Shown piece after piece: positions 4,809-6,114 of a DNA stretch of 6,114 bases. Source of the DNA: Patulibacter sp. (GTDB taxonomy: Bacteria; Actinomycetota; Thermoleophilia; Solirubrobacterales; Solirubrobacteraceae). Location: positions 1 to 6,114 of the forward strand of contig JAVHXX010000282.1 of the NCBI GenBank assembly GCA_031119595.1, given 5' to 3'. The notes under the pieces were generated by a model. The model ran no database searches. It was not told the DNA's origin and was given only the letters and a program-made list of their open reading frames with translations. Each line of letters starts with the position of its first letter. Position 1 is the first letter of the stretch. The position numbers and the translations under genes are program-made.

Positions 4809-6114
4809 TCAGTGGGCGCCGAGGACGACCTCGTCCTCCTCGAGCAGCACCCAGGTGCGACGCCCCGCGATGTGGAAGCCGATCGCGCTTGCGACGATCG
4901 CCGCGGCGGCGCAGATCCCGAACAGCACCCGGTACGCGTCGAGCGACGGCATCGCCGTGCCCGCGACCTCGAGCGTGATGCCCGTGAACAGCGCGCCGCC
5001 GACGGCGCTCGCGAGCGTGCTGCCGAAGCTGCGCGAGAGGGCGTTGAAGCCGTTCGCTGCGGCGAGCTCGCCGCGCGGCGTGTGCGCATTGATGAGCGCG
5101 GGCAGGGCCGCGTAGGCGACGCCGCTGCCGACGCCGATGATCGACGTGCCGAGCACGACCTCCCACAGGGCGCCCGTCGCCACGACCCGGAACAGCAGCC
5201 CCGCGGCGAGGATCGTGCCCGCGATCCCGAGCACGCGCGCCGGCCCGAGCCGCTTCATGAGCGACGCCGCGACTGGCGACAGCACGAGCATGAGCAGGCC
5301 GCTCGGCAGGAGGCAGAGCCCGGCCGTGAGGGTCGACGAGCCGAAGCCGTACCCGGTCGCCTCGGGCGCCTGCACGTAGTTCGCGGTGCCGGTGAAGCTC
5401 GCGAACAGCGCGAAGCCGACGAACACCGACGCGAGGTTCGTGAGGGCGATCGGCGGATTCGAGAGCGCCTTCACATCGAGCAGCGGGTTGGGTCGACGCC
5501 GCTCGACGACGACGAGCGCGCCGAGTACGGCGACGGCGCCGACGAGCAGGGCAAGCACCTCGGGCGATCCCCAGCCCCAGTCGCCGCCCTGCGAGATCGC
5601 GAGGATCAAGGCCACGAGGCCGGTGACGAGCAGGCCGATGCCGGGCAGGTCGATGTGGTGCTCGGCGCTCGTCTCGGGCTCCTCGACGAGCCAGATGATC
5701 GCGAGGAAGCTGAGCAGCGCGCCGCCGCCACCGATCCAATACAGCACGTGATAGTCGGCGCTGTCGCCGATGAGACCCGCCAGCGGCAGGCCGAGTGCGC
5801 CACCGACGCCGAGCATCGCGCTGATAAGTGCGGTGCCGCCCGCGCGCCGTTCGGGCGGCAGGATCGTGGCGAGCAGCGAGATGCCGAGCGGGATCGCCGC
5901 CGCCGACAGGCCCGCGATCGCGCGGCCGACGAGCATGAGCTCGAAGGTCGAGGTGAGGGCCGAGAGCGCGGAGCCGACGGCCAGCGCCGCGAGGCTGATG
6001 AGGAGCACGAGCCGCCGCCCGAACATGTCGGCGAGGCGGCCCGCGACCGGCACCGACACGGCGGCGACGAGCAGTGTGGCGGTGAGCAGCCACTGCGCCT
6101 GGCCGGTGCCGATG
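4809..6114 (-). CDS. MFS transporter, DHA2-type (14 TM) drug/proton antiporter, 5' end missing
   Basis: 434 residues are visible; the frame is still open at the window edge with IGTGQAQWLLTATLLVAAVSVPVAGRLADMFGRR, so TM1 and the true start lie outside. The GTG at 6059 is internal to TM2, not the start. The TM2-TM3 loop carries MFS motif A (GRLADMFGRR), and GVGGALGLPLAGLIGD in TM5 resembles antiporter motif C, which supports proton-driven efflux across the inner membrane. About 13 hydrophobic segments can be counted, matching a 14-TM EmrB/QacA layout with the extra pair around the LPGIGLLVTGLVALILAI region. The total would be roughly 450-480 residues, typical of the family. The tail ends in an acidic segment, WVLLEEDEVVLGAH. 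Substrates are unknown; drugs, dyes or an endogenous metabolite are the family's usual range. A hairpin terminator follows; its promoter and any regulator would be beyond 6114. Confidence 0.93.
   Translation of the reverse strand, partial: IGTGQAQWLLTATLLVAAVSVPVAGRLADMFGRRLVLLISLAALAVGSALSALTSTFELMLVGRAIAGLSAAAIPLGISLLATILPPERRAGGTALISAMLGVGGALGLPLAGLIGDSADYHVLYWIGGGGALLSFLAIIWLVEEPETSAEHHIDLPGIGLLVTGLVALILAISQGGDWGWGSPEVLALLVGAVAVLGALVVVERRRPNPLLDVKALSNPPIALTNLASVFVGFALFASFTGTANYVQAPEATGYGFGSSTLTAGLCLLPSGLLMLVLSPVAASLMKRLGPARVLGIAGTILAAGLLFRVVATGALWEVVLGTSIIGVGSGVAYAALPALINAHTPRGELAAANGFNALSRSFGSTLASAVGGALFTGITLEVAGTAMPSLDAYRVLFGICAAAAIVASAIGFHIAGRRTWVLLEEDEVVLGAH

Noticed and set aside
6057..6059. 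GTG at 6059 as the start of the MFS gene.
   Set aside because: The frame stays open to the window edge and encodes WLLTATLLVAAVSVPVAG, the normal TM2 leading into motif A, so the gene begins upstream.
4720..6093. A 457-codon alternative minus-strand frame over the MFS gene.
   Set aside because: It is highly Arg-rich with no membrane segments, and the correct frame has MFS motif A and about 13 hydrophobic segments.

Overview
The window is high-GC DNA with strong G/C preference at third codon positions, typical of an actinobacterial chromosome. The best clue to a narrower placement is the secreted protein at 3957-4619. As I remember it, this kind of small secreted protein (ASA|AC signal-peptide cleavage, a 'KAFS.YGD.ADY...PGG.FEG...W.L.GGAKVVSGN' core, an 'FCVDD' motif) is abundant in Thermoleophilia/Solirubrobacterales such as Patulibacter, Conexibacter and Solirubrobacter. 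That placement is from memory and was not searched. I see no mobile element, CRISPR array, tRNA or rRNA.

Layout. (1) 1-1270: the 5' part of a short-chain dehydrogenase/reductase gene on the minus strand, divergent from a LysR-family regulator on the plus strand. The 99-bp gap holds a perfect 10+3+10 palindrome with a T-N11-A LysR core. (2) 1271-2740: a c-di-GMP phosphodiesterase-like EAL domain joined to a DICT sensory domain on the plus strand, preceded by about 150 bp of non-coding DNA with a 15-bp palindrome. (3) 2746-3892: a TetR-family regulator on the minus strand, convergent with the EAL-DICT gene and divergent from a small COG2388-type GNAT acetyltransferase on the plus strand. Palindromes lie at both ends of the shared 256-bp gap. 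(4) 3893-4619: a GC-rich hairpin, then the secreted protein on the minus strand. (5) 4620-6114: an upstream region with two palindromes, a strong hairpin terminator, and most of a 14-TM (DHA2-type) MFS drug/proton antiporter on the minus strand, whose 5' end lies beyond the window.

How the genes relate. Every adjacent pair is divergent, convergent or separated by a hairpin or long gap, so these look like single-gene transcription units rather than one operon. The clearest functional pair is LysR with the divergent oxidoreductase. The TetR regulator plausibly controls itself and perhaps the divergent acetyltransferase; it could also act on distant targets. Two or three genes (LysR, TetR, possibly the SDR) look leaderless, with a -10-like hexamer six or seven bases before the start codon. 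I see no strong evidence for a new multi-gene system. The items most worth following are the palindromic operators, the secreted protein of unknown function, and the divergent catalytic loop of the EAL domain.
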